Source of the DNA: Rhodococcus sp. 14-2483-1-2
GTDB taxonomy: Bacteria; Actinomycetota; Actinomycetes; Mycobacteriales; Mycobacteriaceae
NCBI RefSeq assembly: GCF_002259405.1
Contig: NZ_NPFW01000022.1
Span: 372,001-436,000, forward strand
Direction of reading: 5' to 3'
Length of the DNA stretch: 64,000 bases
In this document: in pieces, positions 39,686 through 50,275 of the stretch
How positions within the stretch are numbered: the first letter of the stretch is position 1
Layout: every line of letters begins with the position of its first letter
The notes under the pieces: generated by a model
Databases searched by the model: none
What the model was told of the DNA's origin: nothing
What the model saw: the letters and a program-made list of their open reading frames with translations, nothing else
Translations under genes and position numbers: made by a program

Positions 39686-40444
39686 TCAGTCCTCTGCGTC
39701 GAGCTCCGCCATGACCTCGTCGGAGAGGTCGACGTTGGACCACACGTTCTGGACGTCGTCACTGTCTTCGAGTGCATCGATGAGCTTGAACACCTTGCGT
39801 GCACCGTCGGCATCGACCGGAACGTTCACCGACGCCTGGAAGCTCGCCTCGGCCGAGTCGTAGTCGATTCCGGCCTCCTGCAACGCGGTGCGCACGGCGA
39901 TCAGGTCGGTCGGCTCGCTGACGATCTCGAGGGTGTCACCGTTGTCGTTGACTTCCTCGGCACCGGCTTCGAGAACGGCCATCAGAACGTCGTCCTCGCT
40001 CTGACCGTTCTTCTCGAGGGTCACCACGCCCTTGCGCGAGAACAGGTAGGACACCGAACCCGGGTCGGCCATGTTTCCGCCGTTGCGGGTCATCGCGACA
40101 CGCACCTCGCCTGCGGCGCGGTTGCGGTTGTCGGTGAGGCACTCGATGAGAATGGCGACACCGTTGGGTCCGTAGCCCTCGTACATGATGGTTTGCCAGT
40201 CGGCTCCACCGGTCTCTTCGCCCGCTCCGCGCTTACGGGCCCGCTCGATGTTGTCGATCGGAACCGAGGTCTTCTTCGCCTTCTGAATGGCGTCGAAGAG
40301 GGTCGGGTTGCCGGTGGGGTCACCGCCACCCGTGCGGGCCGCCACCTCGATGTTCTTGATGAGCTTGGCGAAAGACTTGCCGCGTCGGGCGTCGATCACC
40401 GCCTTCTTGTGCTTGGTGGTGGCCCATTTTGAGTGGCCGCTCAT
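39686..40444 (-). CDS. yebC: YebC/PmpR-family DNA-binding or translation-related protein
   Basis: The 252-residue protein opens with [20 protein letters not shown], the invariant YebC signature, followed by the three-domain YebC body ([21 protein letters not shown] near 89, [13 protein letters not shown] near 127). YebC proteins were named transcriptional regulators; recent work on relatives links some to ribosome rescue at polyproline stretches, so the function here is open. It lies upstream of ruvC, a placement widely conserved. Confidence 0.95.
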   Translation of the reverse strand: MSGHSKWATTKHKKAVIDARRGKSFAKLIKNIEVAARTGGGDPTGNPTLFDAIQKAKKTSVPIDNIERARKRGAGEETGGADWQTIMYEGYGPNGVAILIECLTDNRNRAAGEVRVAMTRNGGNMADPGSVSYLFSRKGVVTLEKNGQSEDDVLMAVLEAGAEEVNDNGDTLEIVSEPTDLIAVRTALQEAGIDYDSAEASFQASVNVPVDADGARKVFKLIDALEDSDDVQNVWSNVDLSDEVMAELDAED

Positions 40445-40531
40445 GCGATAGGGCCCCTTCCTGCTCGAAATCAGTGTTGTCGACTTTACTCGCCCGGTTC
40501 CACGCTCGGCACCGACCGACCGTCGAAGGTT

Positions 40532-41134
40532 CTAGCGGCCTCGCACCATGTCGACGAAGAGTGCGTGTACTCGATCGTCGCCGGTGACCTCGGGGTGAAA
40601 GCTCGTCGCGAGAACGGAGTTCTGACGAACGGCCACCACGCGTCCGGCGGCCGGTCCGTGCGGCACCGTGGCGAGCACCTCGACGTGCTCGCCCACCCGC
40701 TCCACCCAGGGCGCGCGGATGAACACCGCCCGCACCGGCCCACCGTCGATGCCGATGACGTCGAGGTCGGTCTCGAAGGAATCGACCTGACGGCCGAAAG
40801 CGTTGCGTCGCACGGTGATGTCGAGGGAATCGAGATGTCGGGCGTCGGGCCTGGTGTCGAGAATCTCTGACGCCAGCAGGATCATGCCCGCGCACGAACC
40901 GTAAGCGGGCAGCCCGTCGGCCAACCGGGCGCGCAACGGTTCGAGGAGATCGAACACGTCGAGCAGGTTACTCATGGTCGTCGATTCCCCGCCGGGGATG
41001 ATCAGTCCGTCGATCTGCGCGAGCTCGGCGGGCCGACGCACCGTGACACCGCGCGCGCCGCTCGACTCGAGCGCAGCCAGATGTTCGCGAACGTCGCCCT
41101 GCAGTGCGAGAACTCCGATGGTCGGAGCGTTCAC
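40532..41134 (-). CDS. pdxT: Pyridoxal 5-phosphate synthase glutaminase subunit PdxT
   Basis: Releases ammonia from glutamine for PdxS in the DXP-independent vitamin B6 pathway. In the 200-residue class I glutaminase, the nucleophile is Cys in [11 protein letters not shown] near 84, the His/Glu pair is in SFHPEVTGD near 178, and GDVREHL and IPGGESTTM are family marks. GTG 41134 overlaps the tesB stop by 4 bp. In contrast with many bacteria, pdxS is not adjacent: tesB and a divergent gene lie between. Confidence 0.95.
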   Translation of the reverse strand: MNAPTIGVLALQGDVREHLAALESSGARGVTVRRPAELAQIDGLIIPGGESTTMSNLLDVFDLLEPLRARLADGLPAYGSCAGMILLASEILDTRPDARHLDSLDITVRRNAFGRQVDSFETDLDVIGIDGGPVRAVFIRAPWVERVGEHVEVLATVPHGPAAGRVVAVRQNSVLATSFHPEVTGDDRVHALFVDMVRGR

Positions 41135-41982
41135 TTGCGCCCGAAGGGATCGACATGGGGCGCGTCGGGGTCCCGCTCGTACCGCATGAGACCTTCCTGC
41201 ACCACCGCGGCAACCAGCCGTCCGGACGTGTCGAAGATTCGCCCCTGGGTCAGTGCGCGCCCGAAATCGGCCGAGGGCGACGTCTGGTCGTAGAGCAACC
41301 ATTCGTCTGCCCGGAAGGGACGAAGGAACCACAGCGCGTGATCGAGCGAGGCCGTCTGCGTGACGGCGTCCGGGTGTGGCACCTTGGCCGATCCGAGCAG
41401 CGTCATGTCGCTCATGTAGGCGAGTGCGCAGACGTGGAACACCTGATCGTCGGGCAACGTGTCTCGGTAGCGGAACCACACACGTTGCTGCGCAGCGAAA
41501 CTGGGATGCTTGACGGTCTGGTCATCAGGAATGAGGCGGATGTCCCATTCCGACCACTCCTTGTAGTACGAGTGGTCGTACTCGGCGAGGGTGGTGGGAT
41601 CGGGCAGGCTGTCCGGCCCCACGACCTCGGGCATGACGTCCTGATGCGAAATGCCGTCGTCGTCGCCGTGGAACGAGGCAGACATCGTGAAGATCGCCTT
41701 GCCGTGCTGAATTCCGGTGACGCGGCGCGTGCAGAACGAGCGTCCGTCGCGAATCCGGTCGACCATGAACACGGCCGGTTCGTTCGGATTTCCCGGACGC
41801 AGGAAGTAGCCGTGCAGCGAGTGCACACGAAACTCGGGTGCCACTGTGCGCACCGCCGCGACGAGCGCCTGGCCCGCCACCTGACCGCCGAACGTACGGG
41901 GCAGCCGACTCGGGAAAGTCCGTCCCCGATAGATGTCGTTCTCGATCCGTTCCAATTCGAGAATGTCCTCGATGCTGGCCAT
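41131..41982 (-). CDS. tesB: Acyl-CoA thioesterase II (TesB family)
   Basis: Double-hotdog thioesterase hydrolysing acyl-CoA. The 283-residue protein has the first hotdog marked by [18 protein letters not shown] and [12 protein letters not shown], and the second by [20 protein letters not shown], with the catalytic Asp expected in [14 protein letters not shown] context and Gln/Thr in the final [15 protein letters not shown]. The C-terminal motif [10 protein letters not shown] is typical. Placed between pdxS and pdxT as in M. tuberculosis, for no obvious metabolic reason. Confidence 0.93.
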   Translation of the reverse strand: MASIEDILELERIENDIYRGRTFPSRLPRTFGGQVAGQALVAAVRTVAPEFRVHSLHGYFLRPGNPNEPAVFMVDRIRDGRSFCTRRVTGIQHGKAIFTMSASFHGDDDGISHQDVMPEVVGPDSLPDPTTLAEYDHSYYKEWSEWDIRLIPDDQTVKHPSFAAQQRVWFRYRDTLPDDQVFHVCALAYMSDMTLLGSAKVPHPDAVTQTASLDHALWFLRPFRADEWLLYDQTSPSADFGRALTQGRIFDTSGRLVAAVVQEGLMRYERDPDAPHVDPFGRK

Positions 41983-42023
41983 GGCTGGTGTCCACCTTTC
42001 TGTGACAACGGCTCAGGCTAACA

Positions 42024-42674
42024 ATGGACGGACCAGGCAAGATGGTCGGTGTGGGTCAACCGGTGCCGATATTTCCCGATCTTCTGGTGGAGTCGATCGT
42101 CGATTCGTGCCAGGACGGGGCGCGCTCGATCATCGTGATCGACGGCGCGGATGCCGCGCGGCCGGTCGACTTCGCCACGCGCACAGCCGAACACGCCCGC
42201 TCACGGGGCCGTCCGGCTGCCGTCGTCGACCTGCACGACTACGTCCGACCTGCATCGATTCGATTCGAGTACTCGCGCACCGACGAATTGAGCTATCGCA
42301 CACTGTGGTTCGACTACGACGCCCTCGTTCGAGAGGTCATCGTCCCACTGCGGCCCGGTGGCGGAGGTCACTTTCTACCGCGACTGTGGGATGAGGCCGC
42401 CGACCGTTCGGCTCGGGCCCGCAGCGCCTCGGCGGCAGCGAATCAGATCGTCCTGATCGCGGGACCCATGCTGCTCGGACGGGGATTGAACGCCGACCTG
42501 TCGGTGCATCTACGCCTGTCCGCGAGCGCTTTACGCCGCAGAACCAGCGCTGCCGATCAGTGGACGTGCGCCCCACTGATCGACTACTACGACAGCCTGG
42601 ACCCCTCGGCCGAGCGGCCGGATTTTCTGGTCCGATGGGACCATCCGGACCGCCCGGCACTCGAACGCAACTGA
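42024..42674 (+). CDS. Uridine-kinase-like protein lacking the P-loop
   Basis: The 216-residue protein has the layout of P-loop nucleoside kinases: a hydrophobic strand ending in IIVIDG (35-41), a strand-helix stretch RGRPAAVVDLHDYVRPAS like the Asp-containing substrate region, and WFDYDALVREVIVPLRPG like the F-D-x-D-A-L motif of uridine kinases. However, the segment following VIDG reads ADAARPVDFA instead of GxxxxGKS/T, so ATP binding by a Walker A loop is not expected. The start may be ATG 42024, ATG 42042 or a GTG just after; no clear ribosome-binding site is seen. Divergent from tesB and convergent with pdxS. Confidence 0.7.
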   Translation: MDGPGKMVGVGQPVPIFPDLLVESIVDSCQDGARSIIVIDGADAARPVDFATRTAEHARSRGRPAAVVDLHDYVRPASIRFEYSRTDELSYRTLWFDYDALVREVIVPLRPGGGGHFLPRLWDEAADRSARARSASAAANQIVLIAGPMLLGRGLNADLSVHLRLSASALRRRTSAADQWTCAPLIDYYDSLDPSAERPDFLVRWDHPDRPALERN

Positions 42675-42684
42675 CGTAAAATCG

Positions 42685-43626
42685 TCACCAGCCACGTTCG
42701 GCGAGACGGTGTCCGACGGGGAGATCGTCGACGTTGATGCCGACCATGGCCTCGCCGAGACCGCGCGAGACCTTGGCGAGCACGTCGGGGTCGTCGAAGA
42801 ACGTCGTGGCCTTGACGATCGCCTCGGCGCGCTCCTTGGGGTTGCCGGACTTGAAGATTCCCGATCCGACGAACACGCCCTCGGCACCGAGCTGCATCAT
42901 CATCGCTGCGTCTGCGGGAGTCGCGATGCCGCCGGCGGTGAACAGTGTGACGGGCAGTTTGCCGGCCCGGGCGACCTCGACGACGAGGTCGTACGGGGCC
43001 TGCAGTTCTTTCGCCGCCACGTACAGCTCGTCCTCGGGAAGCGAGGTGAGACGACGGATCTCGTCGCGAATCTTGCGCATGTGCGTCGTCGCGTTCGAGA
43101 CGTCGCCGGTTCCGGCCTCGCCCTTGGAGCGAATCATGGCCGCGCCCTCGGTGATTCGACGCAGTGCCTCACCCAGGTTGGTGGCACCACAGACGAAAGG
43201 AACGGTGAAGTTCCACTTGTCGATGTGGTTGGCGTAATCGGCCGGGGTGAGCACCTCGGACTCGTCGATGTAGTCGACGCCGAGGCTCTGCAGGATCTGC
43301 GCTTCGACGAAGTGGCCGATGCGGGCCTTCGCCATCACCGGGATGCTGACCGAGGAGATGATGCTGTCGATCATGTCGGGATCGCTCATGCGCGACACCC
43401 CACCCTGAGCGCGAATATCGGCGGGGACGCGCTCGAGTGCCATGACGGCCACTGCTCCGGCGTCTTCGGCGATCTTGGCCTGATCGGCGGTGACCACGTC
43501 CATGATGACGCCACCCTTGAGCATCTCGGCCATGCCCCGCTTGACGCGCGCGGTGCCGATTCCGTTCTCGCTCGACCCGCCTTCGGCCGATCCAGCGGGT
43601 GTAGTGGATGCGTGTGGGGTACTCAA
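42685..43626 (-). CDS. pdxS: Pyridoxal 5-phosphate synthase lyase subunit PdxS
   Basis: Assembles PLP from ribose 5-phosphate, glyceraldehyde 3-phosphate and ammonia delivered by PdxT. It has 313 residues with the TIM-barrel landmarks [38 protein letters not shown] and [14 protein letters not shown] (active-site lysines present), and a variable C-terminal tail. The likely start is TTG 43626, preceded by AGGAG at five bases. Upstream in-frame ATG/GTG codons lack such a site. The first 25 residues are Ser/Thr/Gly-rich and poorly conserved. Confidence 0.95.
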   Translation of the reverse strand: MSTPHASTTPAGSAEGGSSENGIGTARVKRGMAEMLKGGVIMDVVTADQAKIAEDAGAVAVMALERVPADIRAQGGVSRMSDPDMIDSIISSVSIPVMAKARIGHFVEAQILQSLGVDYIDESEVLTPADYANHIDKWNFTVPFVCGATNLGEALRRITEGAAMIRSKGEAGTGDVSNATTHMRKIRDEIRRLTSLPEDELYVAAKELQAPYDLVVEVARAGKLPVTLFTAGGIATPADAAMMMQLGAEGVFVGSGIFKSGNPKERAEAIVKATTFFDDPDVLAKVSRGLGEAMVGINVDDLPVGHRLAERGW

Positions 43627-43810
43627 GCCAACTCCTGTGTTCTGGGCACCGTTCGCGGTGCTCCGGATTGATACGTGCGACCACGTCCGGCCGCGCACGA
43701 GCGGACGATTGCGCGCGGCGCGAAGTCGCGCCCAGAACTGTAGGCCTCGACGCGGCGGTTTCCCATAACCACTTGACGATTGCTGGACTGCTCGAAAAGG
43801 GTCCAGATTG

Positions 43811-44836
43811 CTAGCGGATAGCGCGCACGTCCGGATCGCCGCGTCGAGCGAGAGCCACGTTGACCTCGTCGAGCAGTTCGGCCAGGTCCTGGGGATAGAC
43901 GTTCTCGCCGACGGCGCTCAGCGCACGGATGTCGGCCTCGGTGCACCACTGGTGGCCGGTCACGGTGCGACGCTCGAAGTCGGTGAAGCCGGCGCTCTGC
44001 GGCTCGAACTCCTGCGTTCGATGCGCGAAGAACAGCTCCTCGGAGCGGATCAGGGTTCCGTTGAACGGGAACGTCGCAACCCGGCGCCACAACGGACCGC
44101 GCAGATCGGACGCGGCGACGGTCAGGCCGGTCTCTTCGTGTACCTCACGCACCGCAGCCTCGCGGAGCGACTCGCCCTTCTCCACTGCCCCACCGATGGT
44201 GAACCAGAAGAAAGTGTCGGGAACCGTCGGATCGTGTCCGCGCAGCAGCAGGACGCGGCCACGCTCGTCGAGCAGCACCACCCGCGCGGACGTTCTCGGA
44301 GTGGCGCGGTTCTCGCTGCCGAACGCCGCGGCAGCAGACCGCTCGGCGATCTCGAAATACGACGGCAGGGCCGCGGTTCCGCCGAGGTGCAACCAGCGGA
44401 CCGGACGTCTGACGCGCAGCGCCAGGGTGTCGCGAACGGCATCGTTGTGAAAACGCCGTGCGATCAGCACGCGGGCCTCGGCGTCGGCGAGTTCGGCCAC
44501 CAGTTGCGGGGGCAAGGCGTTCGGTTCGACGACGGCCAGAGCCATGGACACCGCGTTCTCGGCCTCTTCGCGCTGCGACCGGTCTACGCGCTCGGCCCGG
44601 TCGGCCAGTGCGGCAAGTTCTCTGCTCGACGGGGCCGAGTCTCGGGTGGCAGCGGACACCGCTCGCGCGACGACGGCACGGCGGGCGAGTGCTGCGTCGA
44701 GAGCCTGCCAGGCGAGGTCGGTGCGCACGTGGAGGCGGTCGAGTCGGTTCGCCGTTCCGTACGCCCACAGGCCGACGACGAGGATCAGTACCGCGACCAG
44801 CCCGAGTACCAGGATCGTGAGCGCCGAGAGGGTCAT
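43811..44836 (-). CDS. Membrane-anchored LemA-like domain fused to a Nudix hydrolase
   Basis: The 341-residue protein has a TM segment at 4-26, a LemA-like helical region at about 28-163 (ending [18 protein letters not shown] then LPSYFEI, which parallels the LemA ending), and then a Nudix domain with box [18 protein letters not shown] at 215-232, completed by HEETGL. Nudix enzymes cleave nucleoside diphosphates linked to other groups; the substrate is unknown. The membrane anchor places the catalytic domain in the cytosol or outside depending on topology, which is not resolved. ATG 44836 overlaps the pimA stop by one base (TGATG). A Nudix membrane protein sits at the same place in M. tuberculosis (Rv2609c). 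Confidence 0.85.
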   Translation of the reverse strand: MTLSALTILVLGLVAVLILVVGLWAYGTANRLDRLHVRTDLAWQALDAALARRAVVARAVSAATRDSAPSSRELAALADRAERVDRSQREEAENAVSMALAVVEPNALPPQLVAELADAEARVLIARRFHNDAVRDTLALRVRRPVRWLHLGGTAALPSYFEIAERSAAAAFGSENRATPRTSARVVLLDERGRVLLLRGHDPTVPDTFFWFTIGGAVEKGESLREAAVREVHEETGLTVAASDLRGPLWRRVATFPFNGTLIRSEELFFAHRTQEFEPQSAGFTDFERRTVTGHQWCTEADIRALSAVGENVYPQDLAELLDEVNVALARRGDPDVRAIR

Positions 44837-45960
44837 CAGTTCGCCGCCCGCACTTTCTGGCCCCCGAGGGTGACGGTTTCGTAGACGCGCAGGATTTGCT
44901 CGGCAACGACGGGCCAGTCGTAGGTGGCCACGGCCACCGAAGCGGCGTCGACCAGGCGCTCACGAACGGAGTCGTCGGAGAGGACCGAGGTCACTGCGGC
45001 GGCAATGGCATCGGAATCGTCGATCGGGACCAGAAGCCCGCAGGTGCCGTCCCGCAGAACTCGACGGAATGCGTCGAGTTCGCTTGCCACCACCGGAGTT
45101 CCGGCGGCCATGGCCTCGACGAGGACGATGCCGAAGCTCTCACCGCCGAGGTTGGGTGCACAGTAGACGTCGGCGCTGCGCATCGCGGATGCCTTGGTCG
45201 CGTCGTCCACCTGCCCCAGGAACGTCAGGTGCGACGCGAGTGCGCCTGCGTCCTTACGTAGCTTGTCCTCGTCGCCGCGCCCGACGATGAGGATCTCGAT
45301 GTCGGGATGGGATTCGACGAGCGTGGGAAGGGCACCGAGCAGGACGGCCATTCCCTTGCGCGGTTCGTCGAAACGGCCGAGGAAGAGCACCGTGCGACCG
45401 GCGCGTGGATAGCCCTCCAGCACAGGGGCATCGGCGAACGCGGGCACGTCGACTCCGTTGGGGATCTCGACGGCGTCGGAGCCGAGGGCCTCGACCTGCC
45501 AGCGTCGGGCGAGTTCGGACACGGCGATTCGGCCGCTGATCTTCTCGTGGTACGGACGGAGCACACCCTGAAAGGTGCTGAGCACCAAGGACTTCGTCGT
45601 CGAGGTGTGGAAGGTTGCCACGATCGGGCCGTCGGCGGCCTTGAGCGCCAACATCGACAGGCTCGGCGCGTTCGGTTCGTGGATGTGCAGGACGTCGAAA
45701 TCGTTGTCGGAGATCCACTTACGGATTCGAGAATAAGTGACCGGTCCGAATCGCAGGCGCGCGACGGATCCGTTGTATGGAATGGCGAGTGCCTCGCCCG
45801 CCGACACCACGAAGTCCGGCAACTCGACGTCCTCCGACGCCGGAGCCAGCACACTGACGCGATGTCCGCGTTCGATGAACACCTCGGCCAACTGCTGAAC
45901 GTGCGCCTGCACTCCACCGGGAACGTCGAACGAGTACGGGCACACCATGCCGATCTTCAC
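44836..45960 (-). CDS. pimA: Phosphatidyl-myo-inositol mannosyltransferase PimA
   Basis: GT4 family enzyme transferring the first mannose from GDP-Man to phosphatidylinositol on the cytosolic face of the membrane. The 374-residue protein shows SFDVPGGVQAHVQQLAE near 10, ATFHTSTTK near 116, GRFDEPRKGMAVLLGA near 207 and the donor-binding ESFGIVLVEAMAAGTPVVAS near 270-290. GTG 45960 overlaps the stop of the acyltransferase gene by 4 bp. Part of the PIM operon. Confidence 0.96.
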   Translation of the reverse strand: MKIGMVCPYSFDVPGGVQAHVQQLAEVFIERGHRVSVLAPASEDVELPDFVVSAGEALAIPYNGSVARLRFGPVTYSRIRKWISDNDFDVLHIHEPNAPSLSMLALKAADGPIVATFHTSTTKSLVLSTFQGVLRPYHEKISGRIAVSELARRWQVEALGSDAVEIPNGVDVPAFADAPVLEGYPRAGRTVLFLGRFDEPRKGMAVLLGALPTLVESHPDIEILIVGRGDEDKLRKDAGALASHLTFLGQVDDATKASAMRSADVYCAPNLGGESFGIVLVEAMAAGTPVVASELDAFRRVLRDGTCGLLVPIDDSDAIAAAVTSVLSDDSVRERLVDAASVAVATYDWPVVAEQILRVYETVTLGGQKVRAAN

Positions 45961-46862
45961 GCGCCCTCGATTCGGGCGCGTCGCTCGGCCGACCAGTCGC
46001 TCATCCACAGGGGTTGCAGCATGTGCCAGTCCGCCGGATGGGCTCGGATTCCGGCAGCGAAATGGTCGGCCAACGTCTGGGTGGCGGGCCCGACTCCGGC
46101 CGAGACGTCCACGGCGGGCGAGATGTCGAAGCCCCAGCCGTCGCCGTCGAAATAGCCGTGCACCGGCAGCAAAGTCGCTCCGGTGTCGATCGCGAGTTTC
46201 GCGGCGCCCGCGGGCATCCGGGTCGGTTCGCCGAAGAAGGTGACCGGTACTCCGTGCTTGGCGAGGTCTCGCTCGCCGAGCAGGCAGACGACCTTGTTCT
46301 GGCGCAGCCTTTCGGACAGCGCGAGAAGAGGCGGCTGCTCACCGCCGCTGAGTGGAAAGATCTCGAAGCCCAGGCTCTCCCGATAGGCGACGAATCGCTG
46401 GTACAGGGACTCCGGCTTCAGCCGTTCGGCAACGGTCGAGAGCCCACCGTGCGTGCGCACCAGCCACATTCCGGCCATGTCCCAGTTGCCGCTGTGCGGC
46501 AGCGCCAGCACCACTCCCTTACCGGCTGCGAGCGCACCCTCGAGATGTTCCTTGCCGTTCACGCACCGATCGATGACGGCGGCCTGCGCAGCCAGATCCA
46601 TCGACGGCAACCGAAACGCCTCACGCCAGTACCGGGCGTAGGAGCGAACACTGTCGCGTATCAGCTCGTCGGGCACCTCGGCTGGAGTGGTCCCGAGGAC
46701 ACGAGCGAGATTGCGGCGCAATTGGTCCGGTCCACCGTTTCGGGTTGACGCAAAATCCGCGCCTCGATCGAAGAGACTTCTCGCCACACCCTCGGGCAGC
46801 GATCGGACAAGTCGCCACCCGGCTGCGTACCCGAGGTCGCTGGCTCTTTCCGAGACGTTCAC
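45957..46862 (-). CDS. Phosphatidylinositol mannoside acyltransferase (PatA-like)
   Basis: The 301-residue protein of the LpxL/HtrB-type lysophospholipid acyltransferase family is expected to acylate the mannose of PIM1/PIM2 from acyl-CoA. The HxxxxD motif is HSGNWD near residue 117. ERDLAKHGVPVTFFGEPTRM near 188 matches the family. GTG 46862 overlaps pgsA stop by 4 bp and pimA follows with another 4-bp overlap. Longer readings to 47387 run through pgsA in a wrong frame. Corresponds by position to Rv2611c. Confidence 0.93.
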   Translation of the reverse strand: MNVSERASDLGYAAGWRLVRSLPEGVARSLFDRGADFASTRNGGPDQLRRNLARVLGTTPAEVPDELIRDSVRSYARYWREAFRLPSMDLAAQAAVIDRCVNGKEHLEGALAAGKGVVLALPHSGNWDMAGMWLVRTHGGLSTVAERLKPESLYQRFVAYRESLGFEIFPLSGGEQPPLLALSERLRQNKVVCLLGERDLAKHGVPVTFFGEPTRMPAGAAKLAIDTGATLLPVHGYFDGDGWGFDISPAVDVSAGVGPATQTLADHFAAGIRAHPADWHMLQPLWMSDWSAERRARIEGA

Positions 46863-47542
46863 GACGCGGCCACGTCGCCGTCGTCGGATACCGGTGCCAC
46901 CGGAGGCACGATGATGTCGCGAGCACCCTCGGATCCACGGACTGCCAGAACGCGCTGGAACACGGTCACGATGCTCAGGGCGGCGAGAATCCACATCGCC
47001 GGGTAGATCACGCTGTCCAGCCACGGGATGTCGAAATGCCGTCCGACGCCGGTGAATCCGGCACCGACGAGAACGATGACCAAGCGATCCGGGCGTTCTA
47101 TCCAACCCCCGTCCGCCGAGAGTCCGCTGGCCTCGGCGCGCGCCTTGGCGTAGGAGATCACCTGGGAGGTGACCAGGCAGATCAGAGTGGCAACGAGCAG
47201 TAGCTTGTCCTGCTCGGAGTACACCGCCCACCAGGCCAGGCCGCCGAAGATCGCACCGTCGGCCACTCGATCGCACGTCGCATCGAGGACGGCACCGTAC
47301 TTCGTGCCACCGCCCCGAGCCCGCGCCATGGCACCGTCGAGCATGTCGAACAACACGAACAGGGTGATGACGACCGAACCCCACCACAGGTAGCCGGCGG
47401 GGTACATCGTGACCGCGGCCGTGATGGTGACGACGGTGCCGATGATCGTCACGGAGTTGGGGGTCAGCCCGGTGCTGTTGAGGGCACGCCCGAGCGGGGC
47501 GGTCACCTTCGAGACCGGCGCACGGCCGAAAATGCTCAGCAC
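46859..47542 (-). CDS. pgsA: Phosphatidylinositol phosphate synthase (CDP-alcohol phosphotransferase)
   Basis: Integral membrane enzyme joining CDP-diacylglycerol with inositol phosphate. The 227-residue protein has the CDP-alcohol phosphotransferase signature at about 66-95: FDMLDGAMARARGGGTKYG then AVLDATCDRVAD, matching D-x2-D-G-x2-A-R-x(8,9)-G-x3-D-x3-D. About six TM segments. It is in the PIM operon between the HIT gene and the acyltransferase, as in mycobacteria (pgsA1). Confidence 0.95.
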   Translation of the reverse strand: MLSIFGRAPVSKVTAPLGRALNSTGLTPNSVTIIGTVVTITAAVTMYPAGYLWWGSVVITLFVLFDMLDGAMARARGGGTKYGAVLDATCDRVADGAIFGGLAWWAVYSEQDKLLLVATLICLVTSQVISYAKARAEASGLSADGGWIERPDRLVIVLVGAGFTGVGRHFDIPWLDSVIYPAMWILAALSIVTVFQRVLAVRGSEGARDIIVPPVAPVSDDGDVAAS

Positions 47543-47567
47543 GGCGCGTGCTCCTCTCGCCTGTGGT

Positions 47568-48110
47568 TCATTCGTTCCAGGCCGACGCGAGCAGGGCCCG
47601 AGTGTCGCGGAGCAACTGCGGCATGACTTTGGCGCCGCTGATCACGGTGATGAAGTTCGCGTCGCCGCCCCACCGGGGCACGATGTGCTGATGCAGGTGC
47701 TCGGCCAACGACCCGCCCGCGGCTGCGCCGAGGTTGAGTCCCACGTTGAAACCGTGCGGACGTGACACCCGCTTGATGACGCGAATCATCTGCTGCGTGA
47801 ATGCCATCAACTCGGCGCTCTCCGCGGGCGTGAGATCTTCCAGTGCTGCGACGCGGCGATACGGCACGATCATCGCGTGGCCGGGGTTGTAGGGGTACAG
47901 GTTGAGGACCGCGTACACCGACTCGCCTCGTGCGACGACGAGACCGTCCTCGTCGCTCATCTTCGGAATGTCGGTGAAGGGCTCGTTCGACTTCGCCGAC
48001 CCCTGGGGAGCCTCGGCGATGTAGGACATCCGGTGCGGTGTCCACAGTCGCTGCAGCCGATCGGGCTCACCGGCTCCGGTGACGACGATCGACTCGTCCT
48101 GTTCCGACAT
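47568..48110 (-). CDS. HIT-family nucleotide phosphorylase/hydrolase
   Basis: The 180-residue protein has the histidine triad HLHQHIVPRW near 131 and the upstream LNLYPYNPGHAMIVPYR near 71. The M. tuberculosis protein at this position (Rv2613c) is reported as a diadenosine tetraphosphate phosphorylase, so a role in Ap4A turnover is likely. Two bases separate it from the thrS stop. Ap4A made by ThrRS could be a substrate, though proximity alone does not prove it. Confidence 0.93.
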   Translation of the reverse strand: MSEQDESIVVTGAGEPDRLQRLWTPHRMSYIAEAPQGSAKSNEPFTDIPKMSDEDGLVVARGESVYAVLNLYPYNPGHAMIVPYRRVAALEDLTPAESAELMAFTQQMIRVIKRVSRPHGFNVGLNLGAAAGGSLAEHLHQHIVPRWGGDANFITVISGAKVMPQLLRDTRALLASAWNE

Positions 48111-48112
48111 GA

Positions 48113-50179
48113 TCAGCTCACTCCTGCGGGTTCGGTCTGCACGAGCTCGGCGGTCGGTGATGCGTTGTTGCGCTGGGAGATCCAGTCGGTGACGACAGTG
48201 ATGGCCTGTGCCACGGGGACGCCGTTGACCTGAGTGCCGTCCCGGAATCGGAAGCTCACGGCACCGGCTTCGACGTCCCGTTCGCCGGCGAGCAGCATGA
48301 AGGGGACCTTCTGGGCGGTCTGGTTGAAGATCTTCTTCTGCATCCGGTCGTCACTGGCATCGACCTCGGCGCGCACTCCGCGCTTCTTGAGCTCGTTCAC
48401 CACCGCGAACAAATGGTCCTGGTAGACCTCGGCAACCGGGATTCCGACGACCTGGACCGGAGCGAGCCAGGCCGGGAAGGCGCCCGCGTAATGCTCGGTG
48501 AGCACTCCGAAGAAGCGTTCGATGGAACCGAACAGCGCGCGGTGAATCATCACCGGGCGTTCCTTGGTTCCGCCCGAGCCGGTGTATTCGAGCTCGAAGC
48601 GTTCGGGCAGGTTGAAGTCGAGCTGAATGGTCGACATCTGCCAGGTGCGCCCCAGAGCATCCTTGGCCTGCACCGAGATCTTCGGTCCGTAGAACGCGGC
48701 ACCACCCGGATCGGGCACCAGGTTCAGGCCCGACGCCGCCGCTACCTCGGCGAGGGTGTTGGTCGCTTCTTCCCAGACCTCGTCGCTACCGACCGACTTC
48801 TCCGGGTTGCGAGTGGAGAGTTCGAGGTAGAAATCGTCGAGGCCGTAGTCCTTGAGCAGCCCGAGAACGAATTCGAGGGTGCTGGTGAGCTCGCCGCGCA
48901 TCTGCTCACGGGTGCAGAAAATGTGTGCGTCGTCCTGGGTCATGCCGCGCACGCGGGTCAGACCGTGGATAACGCCGGACTTCTCGTAGCGGTAGACCGA
49001 GCCGAACTCGAACAGGCGCAACGGTAGTTCACGGTACGAGCGGCCGCGGGAACGGAAGATCAGGTTGTGCATCGGGCAGTTCATCGGCTTGAGGTAGTAA
49101 TCCTGGCCGGGCTTGCGCACGTCGCCGTTCTCGTCGAGTTCGGCGTCCAGGTGCATCGCCGGGAACATGCCGTCCCGGTACCAGTCGAGGTGACCGGAGA
49201 CCTCGTAGAGATGGCCCTTGGTGATGTGCGGGGTGTTGACGAACTCGTAGCCCTCTTCGATGTGCCGCTGGCGCGAGTAGTTCTCCAGCTCGTTGCGGAT
49301 CACGCCACCCTTGGGATGGAACACCGGCAGACCGGAGCCCAGTTCGTCGGGGAAGCTGAACAGGTCCAGCTCGGATCCGAGCTTGCGGTGATCGCGACGT
49401 TCCGCCTCCGCCAGCAGTTCGAGATGAGCGTCGAGTGCTTCGGCGGACTCCCACGCAGTTCCGTAGATGCGCTGCAGTCCGGCGTTGTCCTGATTGCCGC
49501 GCCAGTACGCAGCCGAACTGCGGGTGAGCTTGAACGCGGGCACGTACTTGGTGGTGGGGATGTGCGGTCCGCGGCACAGATCGCCCCAGATGCGCTCGCC
49601 GGTCCGGGGATTGAGGTTGTCGTAGGCGGTCAGCTCTCCCCCACCGACCTCCATGACCTCGGGATCGTCGATGCCGGACTTGTCGTCGATCAGTTCGAGC
49701 TTGTACGGCTCGTTCGCCAACTCCTCGCGGGCCTGCTCCACCGACTCGTACACCCGACGCGAGAAACGCTGTCCGGCTTTGACGATCTGCTTCATCTTCT
49801 TCTCGAGTGCCGTCAGATCCTCGGGAGTGAATGGCTGCTTCACGTCGAAGTCGTAGTAGAAGCCGTCCTTGATGAACGGTCCGATGCCCAGCTTGGCGTC
49901 GGGGAAGAGCTCTTGAACGGCCTGCGCAAGCACGTGCGCAGCCGAGTGCCTGATGACGCTTCGTCCGTCCTCGGTGTTCGCCGGAACGGGCTCGGCCTCG
50001 GTGTCGTCCTCCGGTGCCCAGGACAGGTCACGGAGCTTGCCGTCGGGATCGCGCACGACGACGATCGCGTCGGGTCCCTTGTTCGGCAGGCCGGTGTCGC
50101 GGAGCGCCGTACCTGCCGTGGTTCCGGCCGGCACCATGATGCGGGCGGGCGAAACAGCGGCGACAACGGGCATGCTCAC
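48113..50179 (-). CDS. thrS: Threonyl-tRNA synthetase
   Basis: The 688-residue class II synthetase with N-terminal TGS ([17 protein letters not shown]), the editing domain ([20 protein letters not shown]), and the catalytic core with [20 protein letters not shown] (zinc Cys in NCPMH), [14 protein letters not shown] and [16 protein letters not shown]-terminal anticodon domain ends at about 665. GTG 50179 follows AGGAG at nine bases; ATG 50173 is the alternative. A reading to 50239 lacks support. No T-box-like leader was seen. Confidence 0.97.
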   Translation of the reverse strand: MSMPVVAAVSPARIMVPAGTTAGTALRDTGLPNKGPDAIVVVRDPDGKLRDLSWAPEDDTEAEPVPANTEDGRSVIRHSAAHVLAQAVQELFPDAKLGIGPFIKDGFYYDFDVKQPFTPEDLTALEKKMKQIVKAGQRFSRRVYESVEQAREELANEPYKLELIDDKSGIDDPEVMEVGGGELTAYDNLNPRTGERIWGDLCRGPHIPTTKYVPAFKLTRSSAAYWRGNQDNAGLQRIYGTAWESAEALDAHLELLAEAERRDHRKLGSELDLFSFPDELGSGLPVFHPKGGVIRNELENYSRQRHIEEGYEFVNTPHITKGHLYEVSGHLDWYRDGMFPAMHLDAELDENGDVRKPGQDYYLKPMNCPMHNLIFRSRGRSYRELPLRLFEFGSVYRYEKSGVIHGLTRVRGMTQDDAHIFCTREQMRGELTSTLEFVLGLLKDYGLDDFYLELSTRNPEKSVGSDEVWEEATNTLAEVAAASGLNLVPDPGGAAFYGPKISVQAKDALGRTWQMSTIQLDFNLPERFELEYTGSGGTKERPVMIHRALFGSIERFFGVLTEHYAGAFPAWLAPVQVVGIPVAEVYQDHLFAVVNELKKRGVRAEVDASDDRMQKKIFNQTAQKVPFMLLAGERDVEAGAVSFRFRDGTQVNGVPVAQAITVVTDWISQRNNASPTAELVQTEPAGVS

Positions 50180-50275
50180 AGCGATGTACTCCTCGATCGG
50201 TTCTTCTGGCCAGGAAGGCCTCCGACAGCCTATCGGCAACAGTCCACTCGATTGGCCTCAGCGCGACGAGTGACG

